Shown: piece by piece, positions 55,099 to 64,000 of the stretch
Layout of the letters: every line of letters begins with the position of its first letter
Position numbering within the stretch: position 1 is the stretch's first letter
Assembly: GCA_003134785.1 (NCBI GenBank)
Contig: PLCN01000015.1
Coordinates: 1-64,000, forward strand
Direction of reading: 5' to 3'
DNA from: Spartobacteria bacterium
Lineage (GTDB): Bacteria; Verrucomicrobiota; Verrucomicrobiia; Chthoniobacterales; UBA10450
DNA: 64,000 nucleotides
Notes under the pieces: generated by a model
Database searches by the model: none
Told to the model about the DNA's origin: nothing
What the model saw: only the letters and a program-made list of their open reading frames with translations
Translations under genes and position numbers: made by a program

Positions 55099-56334
55099 AT
55101 GCGCTTCCGCGAAATCATCACCATGGCTGTCATTTCGCTTGGGGCGAATAAGCTGCGATCGGCGCTCACTATGACGGGCATCACCATCGGCGTCTTTTCC
55201 GTCATCTCGGTCATGACCGCGATTGGGGCGTTGCAGACTTCCATCGAGAGCGGCATCAGTTTTCTCGGCTCGAATATTTTTCAGTTCGCGAAGTATCCCG
55301 CGAACGTCAACGCCGGCGGCCGCGCCCAGAAAAAGTATGAGAACCGGCACAACATCAGCTACCGGCAAGCGCTGAAATATTATGAATTAATGGAAGGGAA
55401 CGCGCGCGAGATCTGCCTGAAGAGCTTCGATTTCAAAGGCCAGGCCGTTTACAACGGCATGAAAACCACACCGAGCCTGACCGTGGCCGGCTCGAATAAA
55501 AGCTTTCTCGTCGCCAATTCCTACACGCTCGCCTACGGCCGGAATATTAACGATGAAGACGTCGCTTTCTCGCGAAGTGTGATCGTCGTCGGAAAGGCGG
55601 TCGAGAAGCGATTGTTCCCGCATGAATCACCGATTGGGCGGACGATCAAATTGAACGGTCATAATTTTACCATCATCGGCGGGATGGCGGAAAAGGGCAC
55701 TGCTTTCGGTCAGAGCCAGGACGATATTTGCGTCATTCCGATCACGCGATTTTTTGAAAACTTCGGCGAATCGAATCGCACGGTGAATATCGCCACTCAA
55801 TCGTTTTCGCAGGAACTCTATAATACGACGCTGGACAAAGGAATGGGTGCGATGCGAATCGCTCGGGGACTTCGCGCGGAACAGGAAAACGATTTCGAGC
55901 TTTATTCGAATGACTCTCTCAAAAGCGCCTTTGAATCGATTGCCGGCGTGGTGCGAATCGGAGCTTTCGTCATTAGCTTGATCGCGCTCGTCGCGGCTGG
56001 GATCGGGATCATGAACATCATGTTAGTGAGCGTGACGGAGCGGACGAAAGAGATTGGGATTCGCAAATCGATTGGAGCCCGGAGCCGCGATATTCTGCGC
56101 CAGTTTCTGACCGAAGCGGTTTTCATTTCGGAGGCGGGTGGCGTTCTCGGAATTATCTTTGGTGTGATCGGCGGCGACTTGCTCGCGCTGTGGTTGAAGG
56201 CCAATTTAATCTTCCCGTTTGGATGGGCCCTGGCCGGCCTGATTGTTTGCTCTGCGATTGGAATCGGATTCGGATTTTATCCGGCCTACCGCGCCGCGAG
56301 ACTGGACCCGATCGACGCCTTGCGCTTCGAGTAA
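55099..56334 (+). CDS. ABC transporter permease (MacB-type), second copy
   Basis: This encodes 411 residues and starts two bases after the previous stop codon. It has the same topology: LTMTGITIGVFSVISVMTAIG, a periplasmic domain and MNIMLVSVTERTKEIGIRKSIG, ending ARLDPIDALRFE. The two permeases are diverged paralogues that may form a heterodimer with the shared ATPase. Confidence 0.92.
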   Translation: MRFREIITMAVISLGANKLRSALTMTGITIGVFSVISVMTAIGALQTSIESGISFLGSNIFQFAKYPANVNAGGRAQKKYENRHNISYRQALKYYELMEGNAREICLKSFDFKGQAVYNGMKTTPSLTVAGSNKSFLVANSYTLAYGRNINDEDVAFSRSVIVVGKAVEKRLFPHESPIGRTIKLNGHNFTIIGGMAEKGTAFGQSQDDICVIPITRFFENFGESNRTVNIATQSFSQELYNTTLDKGMGAMRIARGLRAEQENDFELYSNDSLKSAFESIAGVVRIGAFVISLIALVAAGIGIMNIMLVSVTERTKEIGIRKSIGARSRDILRQFLTEAVFISEAGGVLGIIFGVIGGDLLALWLKANLIFPFGWALAGLIVCSAIGIGFGFYPAYRAARLDPIDALRFE

Positions 56335-56403
56335 CGGATCGAGGCACTCGTTCAGGACACCCGGAGGCACGCAACTTGCGCTTGCTTTGCTTTGACATGC
56401 TGA

Positions 56404-58509
56404 GTGCTCCTTCTATCCTCGCGTCTTTCAGCCGCTATCGCCGTGCCTGCATCCCTCGAATCTCCTGCCGGGACAGCGCCTAGCGTTCTTCTCATCGAAG
56501 AATACGACGCGCTGGCTGCGGCGATCACGTCCGCGCTGAAGAAATTTGCTCCCGGTCACCGGACGCACGTGGTGGAATCCATTAGCGACGCGGGGTCCGC
56601 CGCAGCGGAAAAGCTGCCGCAGCTTTTCATTGTCGATTTCGATCCGCCCCAGGCTAACGCGATCGAATTCCTGAACCGGATGTCCCTCGCGCATCCCGAA
56701 GCTCGCGTGCTTGCCATTGCCTCCGGGACATCGCCGGCGCTGGCCTCCGAACGTTACGGGAAAAATGCCATTCAATTCATCGAAAAGCCTTTTGAGCTGG
56801 CTGATTTCGGCGCGGCGGTGCAGGCGCTGCTGGGGCCATGGACCGAATCGCGCTCCGGCGATTCGCGCGGCACCCTGCGCGATCTAAACCTCAGGGATCT
56901 CATTCCGCTGGAAGCGGTGAGCGGTGCGACCGCGGTCTTGAGCATCGAAGCGGAGGGAGGTCGAACGGGTGAGGTGCACTTTGTTGAGGGACAAATCTGT
57001 CATGCGATTGCGTCCGGCCAATTCGGAATCAGCGCGTTGCATGAGTTGCTGCGTTGGAAAAACGCCCGAGGAAGAGAAGCGGAGCGAGACGTGAACTCCC
57101 CTCGCACTATTCAAGGACCTTGGCAGCACCATTTTCTCGAGGCTCTCCGCGCGACGAAACCCAGTGCCAAAGAGCTAAGGGCGCCGACGCCTCCGGCCGC
57201 TTCTGTTCCCGCTCCGTCGCCCTCACCCCGCGGGACAAAGCAGCCGAAAACGGCTACCCGAACGGGAAAGAAGATCGTCGTGATCGACGACACGGAAATG
57301 CTCTTGATTTTCGTGGAGGACGTTCTCTCCACAGCGGATCCGAGTCTGCAAATTACCACCGCGTTTACCGGCGCCGAAGGGGCGCGACGTGCGGAAGTGC
57401 TGATTCCCGATCTGATCCTGCTCGATTACGACCTACCCGATCTCCGAGGCGACCAGGTTTGTGAGCGGCTTCTCCGAAACGAAGCGACAGCTCGGATTCC
57501 AGTGGTGATGATGTCCGGGCATGTGCCGGAGATGATGGCAACGGCAGAGCGCTGCAGCAACGTGGTGGCTACAATCGCGAAGCCGTTTGTGTCGGACGCG
57601 CTCGTGGCGCTGGTCCGGGAAACTCTGGTGAAGGGGCCCCCGCCGGTCACTGTTCGAAAGGACAAAATGCCGGTTCAAGCACGCGAAGAACCCGGGTCTG
57701 CTACCGCTGATGAGCCCAAGCCGGCGGGGCACGGGAATGGTAAGAAACCGGTTAAGAAAACTCCTTTGGCTAAGCCAGAACCCGAAGCTGTTCATCAAGC
57801 GCCAGTCGTTCCGCCACCGCTTCCAGCGATTGCACCACAGCCCGCTGCGCATACGCCAGCCGCGCGCGAAGTCCGTCCGGTCGAGCCGGCCATTCTCGAG
57901 CCGCCCCAAATTACGGTCCGGCCTTCGCCATCCGCGAAGATTGCGACCTCGAACGGGAGCGCGGTTATTCTCGGGTTGGGCATGCAGGTGATCTCAGTTC
58001 AGTTTACGCCACGGCTCCAGATCGGAACCATCCGTGCCAAGCCATCTGCCACTACGTTATCGTTGACCCAACTTCTGGCGGTCGCCGGCGCCGAGAATCC
58101 CTGGGGGCCCGGCTTCGAACTCGGGATGGTGGAGCTCGATTCCCGCGGACAAATCAGGACCCTGCGCGTGGTGCCGACACGTCGTCCCGCCGACTCAATT
58201 CGCACTCACAATGGATTCGATATCAATCAGGTCGAGTTGGTGAACGAAACTGCGTGCATTCAGCTAATCGCTGGGACCGTTGCACCCATGACCTTGCAGC
58301 TGGTGGCGATCTGCAAAGTCGCGGCCGTCGAATTGTCCGATCGCTTCGAAGTAGCTCAGCTCGTGCTGCAACCCGAAAGCAGCCGCGTCCGCATCACCCT
58401 TGATCCGCAGGCGCGCGCGTCGGTGGGGACAGAATTCGAAACGGCAAGTGTGAGTCTCGATTCCTTCGCTCGAATAGCCGAATTCGTTTTGAACTCCGCG
58501 GCTGCTTGA
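56404..58509 (+). CDS. Double-receiver regulator with a DUF4388-like domain and novel C-terminus
   Basis: This encodes up to 701 residues (GTG 56443 is an alternative start). A first receiver-like domain (SVLLIEEYDALAAAITSALK, LFIVDFDPPQANAIEFL, QFIEKPFEL) is followed by a DUF4388-like section (TLRDLNLRDLIPLEAVSG, GEVHFVEGQICHAIA). A second receiver comes next (KKIVVIDDTEMLLIFVEDVL, DLILLDYDLPDLRGDQV, VVMMSGHVP). A Pro/Ala/Lys-rich linker (about 400-510) precedes a C-terminal beta-rich region of about 190 residues (MQVISVQFTPRLQIGTIRAK, AVELSDRFEVAQLVL) that I do not recognise. No output DNA-binding domain is seen. Confidence 0.75.
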   Translation: MLLLSSRLSAAIAVPASLESPAGTAPSVLLIEEYDALAAAITSALKKFAPGHRTHVVESISDAGSAAAEKLPQLFIVDFDPPQANAIEFLNRMSLAHPEARVLAIASGTSPALASERYGKNAIQFIEKPFELADFGAAVQALLGPWTESRSGDSRGTLRDLNLRDLIPLEAVSGATAVLSIEAEGGRTGEVHFVEGQICHAIASGQFGISALHELLRWKNARGREAERDVNSPRTIQGPWQHHFLEALRATKPSAKELRAPTPPAASVPAPSPSPRGTKQPKTATRTGKKIVVIDDTEMLLIFVEDVLSTADPSLQITTAFTGAEGARRAEVLIPDLILLDYDLPDLRGDQVCERLLRNEATARIPVVMMSGHVPEMMATAERCSNVVATIAKPFVSDALVALVRETLVKGPPPVTVRKDKMPVQAREEPGSATADEPKPAGHGNGKKPVKKTPLAKPEPEAVHQAPVVPPPLPAIAPQPAAHTPAAREVRPVEPAILEPPQITVRPSPSAKIATSNGSAVILGLGMQVISVQFTPRLQIGTIRAKPSATTLSLTQLLAVAGAENPWGPGFELGMVELDSRGQIRTLRVVPTRRPADSIRTHNGFDINQVELVNETACIQLIAGTVAPMTLQLVAICKVAAVELSDRFEVAQLVLQPESSRVRITLDPQARASVGTEFETASVSLDSFARIAEFVLNSAAA

Positions 58510-58539
58510 TTAGCCACGCCCGGTCTTAACGAATCGGAT

Positions 58540-59835
58540 TCATTCCAAACCAACCGCTCGAAACGTCTCGTCGACATGTCTCAGATGAACGTCGAGCGAA
58601 CAAAGCGCGTCGATCTCCGATTCTGAAAGCCGCTCCGTAATTTCCGGCTCTTGTTTCGCATTGCTCGCGAATGGCTGGTCGCCTTTCCACGTTCGCATCG
58701 CGGCCCGCTGGACCGCTTCGTAGGCGGCTTTCCGTTCGGCACCGGCTCGAGTCAGCGCCAGCAAGATCGACTGGCTGAAGTAGAGCCCTTTGCTCAGTTC
58801 AAGATTCTGCTGCATCCGCTCCGGGTAAACCTGCAAGCCGTCCACCAACTCGTTCAGCTTCGCGAGCATATAGTCCAGCAGGATGCAGGAATCAGGGAGA
58901 ATGATTCGCTCGGCGCTGGAATGGCTGATGTCCCGTTCGTGCCAGAGCGCGACATTTTCCAGCGCTGCCACGGCATTCCCCCGGAGCACACGCGCCAGCC
59001 CGCTCAAGCGTTCGCCGGTAATCGGATTCCGTTTGTGCGGCATAGCCGAACTGCCCTTTTGCCCTTCGGCGAAAAATTCCTCCACCTCGAGAACCTCGGT
59101 GCGCTGGAGATGGCGAAATTCAGTGGCCCAGCGATCGATGCTCGATGCGATCAACGCGAGCGTCGTGCAAAATTCCGCGTGGCGATCGCGTTGAATAATC
59201 TGCGTGGAGATATTTGCCGCTTTCAATCCGAGTTTTTCGCAAACAGCGCGTTCAGTCGCCGGATCCAAGTGCGCGTGGGTCCCCACGGCGCCGCTGAGTT
59301 TCCCCACGCGGATGCGCTCCTTTGTTTGCGCCAATCGCTCCTCGGCGCGGCCGAACTCGTCGAACATCAAGGCGAGCTTCAGCCCGAACGTGATCGGCTC
59401 CGCGTGGATGCCATGGCTGCGGCCGATCATCGGCGTCATCTTGAAGGTGCGCGCACGCGCGGCGACAGTCTTCCGCAAAGTGGCCAGATCGGTGGCCAGA
59501 ACCCGGCACGCTTCGGTTAATTGCACTGCCAGCGTTGTGTCCAGAACATCGGATGACGTCAGGCCCTGGTGCATCCAGCGGGCCGCCGGACCCACGGAAG
59601 AGGCGACGTTTTCCAGGAAGGCGATCACATCGTGGTTCGTGCGTTTTTCGATCTCCGCTATCTCCGGAATGGAAAAACAGGCCCGCTTCCGGATTTCCAC
59701 CGCGTCGGTCCTGGGGATCTGACCGAGTTCGGCCATTGCTTCACAGGCTAGGATTTCGATCTCGAGCCAGATTTCGAATTTGCGCTGGTCCGACCAAAGT
59801 TCGCTCATCTGCGGCCGGGAATATCGATCGATCAC
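58540..59835 (-). CDS. purB: Adenylosuccinate lyase
   Basis: This encodes 431 residues. RYSRPQMSELWSDQRKFEIW opens it, HQGLTSSDVLDTTLAVQL and GRSHGIHAEPITFGLKLAL hold catalytic His regions, and GSSAMPHKRNPITGERL is the flexible signature loop with the catalytic Ser. It acts twice in purine and AMP synthesis. It is transcribed toward the regulator gene, with a terminator upstream of it. Confidence 0.96.
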   Translation of the reverse strand: MIDRYSRPQMSELWSDQRKFEIWLEIEILACEAMAELGQIPRTDAVEIRKRACFSIPEIAEIEKRTNHDVIAFLENVASSVGPAARWMHQGLTSSDVLDTTLAVQLTEACRVLATDLATLRKTVAARARTFKMTPMIGRSHGIHAEPITFGLKLALMFDEFGRAEERLAQTKERIRVGKLSGAVGTHAHLDPATERAVCEKLGLKAANISTQIIQRDRHAEFCTTLALIASSIDRWATEFRHLQRTEVLEVEEFFAEGQKGSSAMPHKRNPITGERLSGLARVLRGNAVAALENVALWHERDISHSSAERIILPDSCILLDYMLAKLNELVDGLQVYPERMQQNLELSKGLYFSQSILLALTRAGAERKAAYEAVQRAAMRTWKGDQPFASNAKQEPEITERLSESEIDALCSLDVHLRHVDETFRAVGLE

Positions 59836-59882
59836 TGGAGGAAGATAAAAGCGCGAAGTGAAACGGAAAGCGTTTTGTACGC

Positions 59883-59929
59883 AAAAAAGCGCCGCTCCGG
59901 CGGATCGACCGCTGAGGCGACGCTTTTGA
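59883..59929 (-). terminator. Rho-independent terminator between the 60-aa gene and purB
   Basis: On the minus strand AAAAGCGTCGCC and GCGGCGCTTTTTT pair, with an inner CTC/GAG and GCGG/CCGC stem. The T-run follows the stem on that strand. It lies 19 bp after the stop of the 60-aa gene and about 50 bp before the purB start. Confidence 0.7.
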
Positions 59930-59947
59930 AAGCTTAAGAGACCGCGC

Positions 59948-60130
59948 TTAGCAAACCCGGGCGCGCGTGAAATGGCCGTTGCTCTCGAGGCGCACCTGAC
60001 CGCTGCCCAAAAGATCGGCCACCGCAGCGACGGTTTCCTTGGTGTTCTTCGTGCAGGAACTCACGGCAAAAATGAGATCGCCGAGGGAAAGTTTTTGACG
60101 CGGCTTGAGGATTTGATTGGTCTGTTTCAT
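59948..60130 (-). CDS. Small 60-aa hypothetical protein
   Basis: This encodes 60 residues from ATG 60130: MKQTNQILKPRQKLSLGDLI, then FAVSSCTKNTKETVAAVADLL and a basic C-terminus. The LSLGDLIFAVSS segment and a helix rich in Val/Ala suggest a compact folded protein. An AT-rich upstream gap and a well-formed terminator after the stop support a free-standing gene. I recognise no family. Confidence 0.65.
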   Translation of the reverse strand: MKQTNQILKPRQKLSLGDLIFAVSSCTKNTKETVAAVADLLGSGQVRLESNGHFTRARVC

Positions 60131-60292
60131 AAAGGTTGTGTCCAAAATTAAGCAATATAGATGCCACGTGGCCGCTAGATTACATGTCCACTGAGGATCG
60201 CGAGATTCGACACTAATCTTGAACCGCCGTTCGAAAATAGCGTTACATCCGTGTCCGGATTTCGAACACGTCTGGAACTTCTGGCGAAGCAA

Positions 60293-60949
60293 TCAGGCTT
60301 CGCTCGCCGCCGCTGCTTTGGGGGCGGTGAGCTTCATCGCCACAAAATAGAGGACGCAAACCAGCAACACCGCACCGATGATCGGGAATGACTCGGACTT
60401 GGTCGCCTTGACAATCGCGTCTGCGTTCTGGAGTTGCTCTGGAGTCAGCTTCGCTCCGACCCTTCCTCCCAGCCACGCCAGCACGCTGCACCAAGTGCCC
60501 GCGCCGACGAACGTAAGGATGCTGAATTTCACAAACCCCATGCGAATGATCCCGGCCGGAATGGAAATGAGATGACGAATCACCGGCAGCAGACGGGCGA
60601 AAAAAATTCCTCCAGCTTCGTACCGATGCATGAAAACTTCTGCGCGGGCGAATTTGGCCGGTGGAACCAAAAAATATTTACCCCAGCGCAGCATCGCCAC
60701 GCGCCCCAGCCAGCGCGCCACCCAATACATGATGGCGGAGCCGAACCACGAACCGAGCGTGCCGGCGATGACCACTCCGATCAGCGACATCCCCGCCCCC
60801 TGTTGCGTCGCGGCCACGATCGCGGCCGGAGGAATCACCACCTCGCTCGGGATCGGACAGACGGTGCTTTCGAGCGCCATGAGCCAAAAAACCGCCGCGT
60901 ACCCGCCGGTTAGCACCCAATGGAACCAGATTTCAATAAGATGTTGCAT
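60293..60949 (-). CDS. DedA family membrane protein
   Basis: This encodes 218 residues. YAAVFWLMALESTVCPIPSEVVIPPA is the DedA entry motif. GTLGSWFGSAIMYWVARWLGR is the glycine-rich re-entrant loop, FFARLLPVIRHLISIPAGIIRM the conserved R-rich second motif, and a final helix (IIGAVLLVCVLYFVAM) ends it. DedA proteins are involved in undecaprenyl-phosphate recycling and membrane homeostasis. The gene is divergent from the MsbA-like exporter. Confidence 0.93.
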   Translation of the reverse strand: MQHLIEIWFHWVLTGGYAAVFWLMALESTVCPIPSEVVIPPAAIVAATQQGAGMSLIGVVIAGTLGSWFGSAIMYWVARWLGRVAMLRWGKYFLVPPAKFARAEVFMHRYEAGGIFFARLLPVIRHLISIPAGIIRMGFVKFSILTFVGAGTWCSVLAWLGGRVGAKLTPEQLQNADAIVKATKSESFPIIGAVLLVCVLYFVAMKLTAPKAAAASEA

Positions 60950-61055
60950 GGGAGAATTTCAGATTTTCGATTTTCGATTTCGGACTTAGCATGAGCCGCG
61001 ACGAAGCCGCGCGTTAGTTCGATCTGAAATCGGCAATCCGCAATCATAAATTCCA

Positions 61056-62813
61056 ATGTCGATTTATCGCCGCACCCTCAAATACTACCGGCCATTTCTA
61101 GGTCAGACGGTGATCGGCCTTCTCCTTTCGCTCTGTGGCATCGCGCTAAGTCTCCTCAAACCGTGGCCCTTCAAGATCATCGTGGACGACATCCTGCCGC
61201 GGAATCCTCACGCGCGCTTCGGCACGTCGCCCGATCTCATTCCCCTGCTCTGCCTGGGCTTGGTCGGGATTCAAATTCTTTGGGGCCTAACGAACATGGC
61301 CAGCAATTACATCTTCGTTAAAGCTGGCTTGCAGGCTCTGCTGAAATTGCGCACCGATCTCTATGCGTATCTGCAATCGCTCTCGTTGAAATATCACGAC
61401 GCGCGCCGCTCGAGCGATTCAAGTTTTCGCGTGGCCTATGATTCGCAGTCGATTCAGACGATCTACAACAAGGGCTTCACGAATATTTTCGGTTCCATCA
61501 TTACGTTGATCGGGACTTTTTTCGTGATGGTTCACATCGACTGGCAATTGACTCTACTTTCGCTCGCGGTCGTGCCCGCAATCGTAGCCGCGATTTACTT
61601 TTTCGCGCATCGCATTCGGCGCGATTCCACCTCGATCCAGGAACAGGAAAGCGCTCTGCTCGCCCAGGCGCAGGAAGGTCTCAGCTCGGTGCGAATGGTC
61701 CATGCCTTCGGTCGCGAGGAATGGGAAGTCCGCCAGTTCCAACTACAGGCGCAGCAAAGCCTGCAGGCAAATCTGCGGCTCACCCTCACGAACGTGAACA
61801 GCGCTCTCGTGATCAGCACGCTCATGGTCATCGGCACCGCCGCGATGTATTACCTGGGCACTTTGCACGTCCTTGCCGGCACGCTCACACTTGGGTCGCT
61901 GCTTGTTTTCAGCGCCTATCTCCTCATGCTTTACCAGCCGCTCGAATCGCTCACTTACACTGCGTGGGCGATGGAAGGGGCCACGGCTGGCGCCCGTCGC
62001 TGCTTCGAGGTCCTTGATCGAGAGGATGACGTCTTGGATGCACCGGACGCGCTGCAAATCACAGAGGCGACCGGCGCAATTCGTTTTGAGAACGTTGCCT
62101 TCGGTTATGCCAGCAACCAGCCTGTCTTGCGCGGGATCGACCTTTCGATCTCACCAAACCAGATCGTCGCGTTAGTCGGCGGAACGGGTGCAGGAAAGAG
62201 CACTCTGCTAAGCCTCGTGCCGCGTTTTTATGATCCGGATGAAGGCCGCGTCACGCTTGACGGTCGCGACTTGCGCCAGATAACGAAAAAATCGTTGCGC
62301 GACAAGATCGCGATCGTCCTTCAGGACACGCTTCTTTTTTCCACGACGATCCGCGAGAACATCGCCTATGGACGACCCGACGCGACCGATGTCGAAATTC
62401 GCGAGGCCGCCCGTCGCGCCCAGGCCGATGAATTCATCAGTCGACTGCCCGCTGGTTATGATAGCCCGGTGGGCGAACGCGGCGGCCATCTCAGCGTGGG
62501 CCAGCGGCAGCGCATCGGAATCGCCCGGGCCTTTCTGAAGAACGCGCCGATCCTGCTTCTGGACGAACCAACTTCCGCGCTCGATCCCACCACGGAAGCT
62601 GCCATCATGGAAACGATCAAAGACCTCATGCACGGACGCACTACTCTCATCGTCACGCATCGGCTGGCGACCATTCACGGCGTAGACCGGATCGTTGTCC
62701 TCGAGAATGGCCGCATCGTCGAACAAGGCTCGGGCGCGGATCTCCTAACGAAACGCGGCGTTTACGCCACCTTGTACGCGGCCGGCAATTATCCTTCTCG
62801 TCCCAATGAGTAA
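61056..62813 (+). CDS. MsbA-like ABC exporter
   Basis: This encodes 585 residues. Six membrane helices lie in residues 15-310 (for example VIGLLLSLCGIALSLL). The ATPase has ALVGGTGAGKSTLLSLVPRF (Walker A), GGHLSVGQRQRIGIARAFLK (signature) and ILLLDEPTSALDPTTEAA (Walker B). It is a fused half-transporter that would work as a homodimer flipping lipid A or another glycolipid. It overlaps the acyltransferase gene by 8 bp, suggesting an envelope-polysaccharide operon. Confidence 0.93.
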   Translation: MSIYRRTLKYYRPFLGQTVIGLLLSLCGIALSLLKPWPFKIIVDDILPRNPHARFGTSPDLIPLLCLGLVGIQILWGLTNMASNYIFVKAGLQALLKLRTDLYAYLQSLSLKYHDARRSSDSSFRVAYDSQSIQTIYNKGFTNIFGSIITLIGTFFVMVHIDWQLTLLSLAVVPAIVAAIYFFAHRIRRDSTSIQEQESALLAQAQEGLSSVRMVHAFGREEWEVRQFQLQAQQSLQANLRLTLTNVNSALVISTLMVIGTAAMYYLGTLHVLAGTLTLGSLLVFSAYLLMLYQPLESLTYTAWAMEGATAGARRCFEVLDREDDVLDAPDALQITEATGAIRFENVAFGYASNQPVLRGIDLSISPNQIVALVGGTGAGKSTLLSLVPRFYDPDEGRVTLDGRDLRQITKKSLRDKIAIVLQDTLLFSTTIRENIAYGRPDATDVEIREAARRAQADEFISRLPAGYDSPVGERGGHLSVGQRQRIGIARAFLKNAPILLLDEPTSALDPTTEAAIMETIKDLMHGRTTLIVTHRLATIHGVDRIVVLENGRIVEQGSGADLLTKRGVYATLYAAGNYPSRPNE

Positions 62814-63396
62814 CGTCAACGCCGACCGCCGCGTGGAAAGCGATTGGTGGGTGCATCCCATTCCACCGAACGTGATTTTCGGCGAAGGATTTTATTGCGA
62901 GACCGCGCAGATTTTCCGCCATCTCCACACCACTGCACCGGGAGCGGTCCGGATCGGCGATCACGTTTCCTGTTACGCCGGATGCTCCTTCGCTCTGGGC
63001 AAAAACGGAACGTGCTCGATCGGTGATTTCACGCTCGTGAACGGCGCGCTGATCATGGCGGAAGAACGCATCGAGATCGGCTCGCATTGCCTGATCTCAT
63101 GGAACGTTGGCATCGCCGACTCCGATTTTCATCCGCTCGAACCCGCACAAAGGCTCATCGATGCCCAGGCGCTGGCGCCCTTCTTCAAAAACCGGCCGCC
63201 GCGCCCGAAGCTGCGCACCATGCCTGTGATCATCGCGGATAACGTCTGGATCGGAATGAATGCGACGATTTTGAAAGGCGTGACGATCGGAGAAAATTCC
63301 GTGGTCGCTGCGGGCTCGGTGGTGACGAAGAGCGTGCCGGCCAATGTGGTCGTAGCCGGCAATCCAGCCATCGTGGTCAAGAAGTTCAACGATTAA
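62806..63396 (+). CDS. Hexapeptide-repeat acyltransferase
   Basis: This encodes 196 residues with a left-handed beta-helix: IGDHVSCYAGCSFALGKNGT, IGDFTLVNGALIMAEE, IGSHCLISWNVGIADSDFHP with the catalytic His, then VWIGMNATILKGVTIGENSV and VTKSVPANVVVAGNPA. This matches the WbbJ/Maa-type O-acetyltransferases. It probably acetylates a sugar of surface polysaccharide, given the overlap with the exporter and the following glycosyltransferase-like gene. Confidence 0.9.
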   Translation: MSNVNADRRVESDWWVHPIPPNVIFGEGFYCETAQIFRHLHTTAPGAVRIGDHVSCYAGCSFALGKNGTCSIGDFTLVNGALIMAEERIEIGSHCLISWNVGIADSDFHPLEPAQRLIDAQALAPFFKNRPPRPKLRTMPVIIADNVWIGMNATILKGVTIGENSVVAAGSVVTKSVPANVVVAGNPAIVVKKFND

Positions 63397-63419
63397 GCGT
63401 GCGCTCTTCGATTTTCAGA

Positions 63420-63527
63420 AACGTCCAACGCTCAACGTCCAACGTCCAACGTCCAACTCCAGAGAGGCAAGCTCTGCCTTTCCTCCAAGTTCGATGTTGG
63501 ACGTTGGACGTTGGACGTTGGACGTTT
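63420..63527. repeat. GTCCAAC repeat array in inverted orientation
   Basis: The left part repeats CAACGTC about four times, the right part repeats GTTGGAC about five times, and about 40 bp separate them. They can fold into one long hairpin. The array lies 15 bp before the next gene. Confidence 0.8.
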
Positions 63528-63541
63528 CCCCCTTCTTCCCC

Positions 63542-64000
63542 ATGAAACGAAAGCGTCTCATCGTCATGGGCTTCATGGGCTCCTGTCCCATCGCGGGCGT
63601 TATCTGGCAGCACATCCACTACATCGTTGGCCTGCAAAAGCTCGGGCACGATGTCTTTTACATCGAGGACTCCGCGCGACTCCCATATAACCCCGACACT
63701 TTCGAGGTGAACAACGAATTCGATTACGCCGCGAAGATCCTCAAACACCTCGCCACGGAGTTCGATTTCAAACAACGCTGGAGCTTCTGCGCCCGCTACC
63801 TGCCTGGCAACCCGACCGCGGGCCTTCCCCTAAAAAGAATTCGGCAACTGTACCGCGAAGCCGACGCAATCCTAAACGTCTGCGGCACGCAGGAATTCAA
63901 TGAAGACCTCCTCACCAGCGATCGCATTCTCTACCTCGAGAGCGATCCCGGCGTGGAACAGATCAAGGTGGATCATCGAGTAAAAGCCACGATCAAGTAT
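63542..64000 (+). CDS. Glycosyltransferase-like protein, truncated at the window edge
   Basis: ATG 63542 opens a frame of 153 codons that runs off the end. The start MKRKRLIVMGFMGSCPIAGV, then HIHYIVGLQKLGHDVFYIED, has the N-terminal Rossmann layout of GT-B type glycosyltransferases: a glycine-rich turn, then H-x-x-x-GLxxLGHDVxYIE. RILYLESDPGVEQIKV later fits a second strand. The rest of the gene is outside. The context (exporter, acyltransferase) agrees with polysaccharide synthesis. Confidence 0.6.
   Translation, partial: MKRKRLIVMGFMGSCPIAGVIWQHIHYIVGLQKLGHDVFYIEDSARLPYNPDTFEVNNEFDYAAKILKHLATEFDFKQRWSFCARYLPGNPTAGLPLKRIRQLYREADAILNVCGTQEFNEDLLTSDRILYLESDPGVEQIKVDHRVKATIKY

Noticed and set aside
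63420-63527. CRISPR array
   Set aside because: The repeats are heptamers without regular spacers and face each other; no cas genes are present.

Overview
The window looks like a chromosomal piece of a Gram-negative, soil-type Verrucomicrobiota, probably a Chthoniobacterales/Spartobacteria relative. This is an inference. It rests on LPS genes (KDO, heptose and mannose activation, an MsbA-like exporter), beta-barrel outer-membrane proteins, a GC-rich sequence with few Shine-Dalgarno sites, and many short palindromic repeats between genes. No rRNA, tRNA or CRISPR array was seen.

Region 1 (1-5500) is accessory DNA. It holds an IS1-family transposase translationally coupled to a small unknown gene, a divergent 56-aa ribbon-helix-helix-like gene, and an orphan proteasome-type Ntn hydrolase. 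Beside these lies a complete 1278-bp element (3523-4800) with 25-bp perfect terminal inverted repeats and an 8-bp target duplication. It carries two passenger genes and only the tail of a transposase.

Region 2 (5500-31100) is mostly metabolic and envelope genes: lysC and thrC separated by a large nested palindrome; a single-chain E1alpha-E1beta-E2 2-oxoacid dehydrogenase; outer-membrane proteins; a DUF885 peptidase-like protein; a secreted phosphoesterase; DNA polymerase IV; the tRNA hydroxylase TrhO; and a leucine-catabolism-like cluster (enoyl-CoA hydratase, HMG-CoA lyase-like protein, acyl-CoA carboxylase).

Region 3 (31100-51500) has tight housekeeping operons: manC-ruvX-truA; a large hybrid histidine kinase; nuoB-nuoC-L,D-transpeptidase; phoH-HD hydrolase-PNP; heptose kinase-gmhB-kdsB-pyrG; purE-sua5; aroK-queG. 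Two genes here carry repeats inside their reading frames. kdsB has a REP palindrome in frame plus a repeat-derived tail. sua5 has a whole REP-associated tyrosine transposase inserted in frame between its two domains. The sua5 fusion is the most striking single object in the window.

Region 4 (51600-64000) holds a MacAB-like efflux operon with two permeases, a double-receiver DUF4388-like regulator, purB, a 60-aa conserved-looking gene with a terminator, a DedA protein, an MsbA-like ABC exporter, a hexapeptide acyltransferase and a truncated glycosyltransferase-like gene at the edge.
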